From Chlamydiota bacterium (GTDB lineage Bacteria; Chlamydiota; Chlamydiia; Chlamydiales; JAJFMK01): a stretch of 15,007 nt of DNA. The stretch covers positions 1-15,007 of the forward strand of contig JAJFMK010000186.1 in NCBI GenBank assembly GCA_021772215.1, in the 5' to 3' direction. This document shows, in pieces, positions 13,595 through 15,007 of this stretch (position 1 is the first letter of the stretch; each line of letters begins with the position of its first letter). The position numbers were made by a program, and so were the translations under genes. The notes under the pieces were generated by a model, which saw only the letters and a program-made list of their open reading frames with translations, searched no databases and had not been told where the DNA came from.

Positions 13595-15007
13595 GCTTTC
13601 AGTTTACCGACGCCACTATGCGCATCATTCAGAGCGCATTTAACGCAGCCAAGGTGCGAAGAAATAGCGAGGTGAGCGAAAATCACCTCCTGAACGCTTT
13701 CTTAGATGAGTCCGAAGGCTATTTCGTCCGCCTCTTATCCGACCTTGGCGGCGATGTTCATAGACTTCATGAAGAGGTGGTCGCAGGCTTAAATCATCTC
13801 CCGATTTTAGAGACAGCCCAAGAGGTGACACCTTCTAGGGGTCTGCAGAGTCTTTTCGGTAGAGCTGAAGGGGTGGCAAAAGATTGGAAAGATCAATATA
13901 TCAGTAGCGACCACTTCCTCGTCGCCTTCTTCGATGGGGCTGGGGAGCCCTTTTCCAGCTGGAAGAAGAGCCTAAAGACGACAAGGGAGCAGCTGATTGA
14001 ACTGATTCGAAAGACAAGAGGAGATCGCCATATGGATTCTGCCGGAGCTGAAGAGAGCCAACACGCTTTACAAAAATATTGTACAAACCTCACTGACCTA
14101 GCCAAGAAAGGAAAACTTGACCCCGTCATCGGCCGCGACGAGGAGATCCGCCGCACAATTCAGGTTCTTTCTCGCCGCACAAAAAATAACCCGATCCTAA
14201 TCGGCGATCCAGGTGTAGGAAAGACCGCTATTGCCGAAGGACTAGCGCAAAGAATTATCCAAGAAGATATCCCCGACTCCCTAAAAAACAGGCAGATTGT
14301 CTCGCTTGATATGGGCGCCCTCCTCGCTGGAGCGAAATATCGCGGCGAGTTTGAAGAGCGCTTGAAAGGTGTTTTGCAGGATGTTGAAAAGAGCGATGGA
14401 AATATCATCCTCTTCATCGACGAGGTGCACACCCTCGTCGGTGCCGGCGCAGCTGAAGGAGCTGTCGATGCGGCTAACCTTTTAAAGCCAGCTCTAGCCA
14501 GAGGAACGCTCCACTGCATCGGCGCGACAACTTTGGGCGAATATCAAAAGCATATTGAAAAAGATCCTGCCCTAGAGCGCCGCTTCCAGCCTGTGAGGGT
14601 GTCTGAGCCCTCTTTGGAGGACTCTATTGCCATTTTGAGGGGGCTTAAAGAGCGCTATGAGATCTACCATGGTGTCCGTATCACAGAGAGCGCTCTGCAC
14701 TCTGCTGTCTACCTCTCCAACAGATATATCCAGGACCGCTTCCTTCCCGATAAGGCGATCGATCTGATCGACGAGGCGGCATCTTTGATCCGCATGCAGA
14801 TCGGATCCCGCCCATTGCCGATTGATACACTAGAGCGTGAACTCTCCTCGTTGATCATCCAGCAGGAGGCTCTAAAACGCGAAGGTGTCAAAGGGGACGC
14901 CGAGCAGCTAGAGAAAAAGGTCGCCGAGAAAAAAGAGGAGCTTCAGCTCCTTCGTACGGAGTGGGAGGCGGAAAAAAGCTTGATTGAGACCGCTAAGAGT
15001 AAAAAAG
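13591..15007 (+). CDS. clpB: ATP-dependent disaggregase ClpB, N-terminal part, cut by the window end
   Basis: ClpB is a hexameric AAA+ chaperone that threads proteins out of aggregates together with DnaK. The 472 visible codons give the double-repeat N-domain (about 1-145; SENHLLNAF and SSDHFLVAF are the two repeats). The first nucleotide-binding domain follows, with NLTDLAKKGKLDPVIGRDEE leading in, Walker A GDPGVGKT (205-212) and Walker B with D277 and E278 in LFIDEVHT. The start of the coiled-coil middle domain lies from about 407. The second ATPase domain lies beyond the window. The full family length is about 860, so roughly 55 percent is seen. The ATG overlaps the metG stop by four bases and has no Shine-Dalgarno site of its own, suggesting translational coupling. 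No CIRCE or heat-shock promoter is visible upstream, although an internal promoter within metG cannot be excluded. Confidence 0.97.
   Translation, partial: MSFQFTDATMRIIQSAFNAAKVRRNSEVSENHLLNAFLDESEGYFVRLLSDLGGDVHRLHEEVVAGLNHLPILETAQEVTPSRGLQSLFGRAEGVAKDWKDQYISSDHFLVAFFDGAGEPFSSWKKSLKTTREQLIELIRKTRGDRHMDSAGAEESQHALQKYCTNLTDLAKKGKLDPVIGRDEEIRRTIQVLSRRTKNNPILIGDPGVGKTAIAEGLAQRIIQEDIPDSLKNRQIVSLDMGALLAGAKYRGEFEERLKGVLQDVEKSDGNIILFIDEVHTLVGAGAAEGAVDAANLLKPALARGTLHCIGATTLGEYQKHIEKDPALERRFQPVRVSEPSLEDSIAILRGLKERYEIYHGVRITESALHSAVYLSNRYIQDRFLPDKAIDLIDEAASLIRMQIGSRPLPIDTLERELSSLIIQQEALKREGVKGDAEQLEKKVAEKKEELQLLRTEWEAEKSLIETAKSKK

Overview
The window looks like chromosomal DNA from a member of the Chlamydiae, probably an environmental (Parachlamydia-like) lineage rather than a pathogenic Chlamydia. 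Three things point there. The run gmk, then a small omega-like gene, then (after an interruption) metG matches the gmk-CT031-metG order I recall from Chlamydia trachomatis. The methionyl-tRNA synthetase carries chlamydial wording such as GAYLPADCYARF and FLADRYVTGTCP. The ClpB N-domain also reads as chlamydial. The exact genus cannot be read from the sequence.

Layout, left to right. Positions 1-60 hold the tail of a repeated non-coding element. 126-4139 (+) encodes a 1337-residue surface-type protein. 4190-4329 is a full copy of the element. 4401-4490 (-) is the signal recognition particle RNA, followed on the same strand by a single-domain MazG pyrophosphatase gene (4504-4884). A 63-base divergent promoter region separates mazG from a tight plus-strand operon: yicC (endoribonuclease family), gmk (guanylate kinase), an RNA polymerase omega-like gene, and an unrecognised membrane-anchored protein (to 7195). 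After a hairpin and a promoter, 7375-11286 (+) encodes a 1303-residue paralogue of the first giant protein, followed by a second full copy of the element (11386-11525). The window closes with metG (11567-13594) overlapping clpB, which is cut by the window end.

The unusual system is the pair of giant proteins plus their trailing RNA element. Each protein has a long polar N-terminus, a hydrophobic signal segment, two seven-bladed LVIVD-type beta-propellers, three further cadherin-like (CADG/He_PIG type) domains, one transmembrane helix ending in WYKKRG, and another CADG-like module after the membrane. The propellers are not beside the CADG domains but inside them. Each is inserted in the loop between the P-x-W-L-x-F strand and the G-T-P strand, and all four propellers show seven repeats at about 41-residue spacing. 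The element downstream of each gene aligns without gaps over about 140 bases. It differs almost only by transitions in its best part and keeps its hairpins through G-U wobbles and one C-G to U-A double change, which suggests a plus-strand structured RNA. A third, partial copy at the left edge predicts another family member, or at least another element, just outside the window.

The housekeeping genes serve information processing and proteostasis: nucleotide pool (gmk, mazG), RNA turnover and transcription (yicC, omega), translation and protein targeting (metG, SRP RNA), and disaggregation (clpB). The giant genes flank the yicC-gmk block, and the second one splits the ancestral gmk-metG neighbourhood, so they look like lineage-specific additions.
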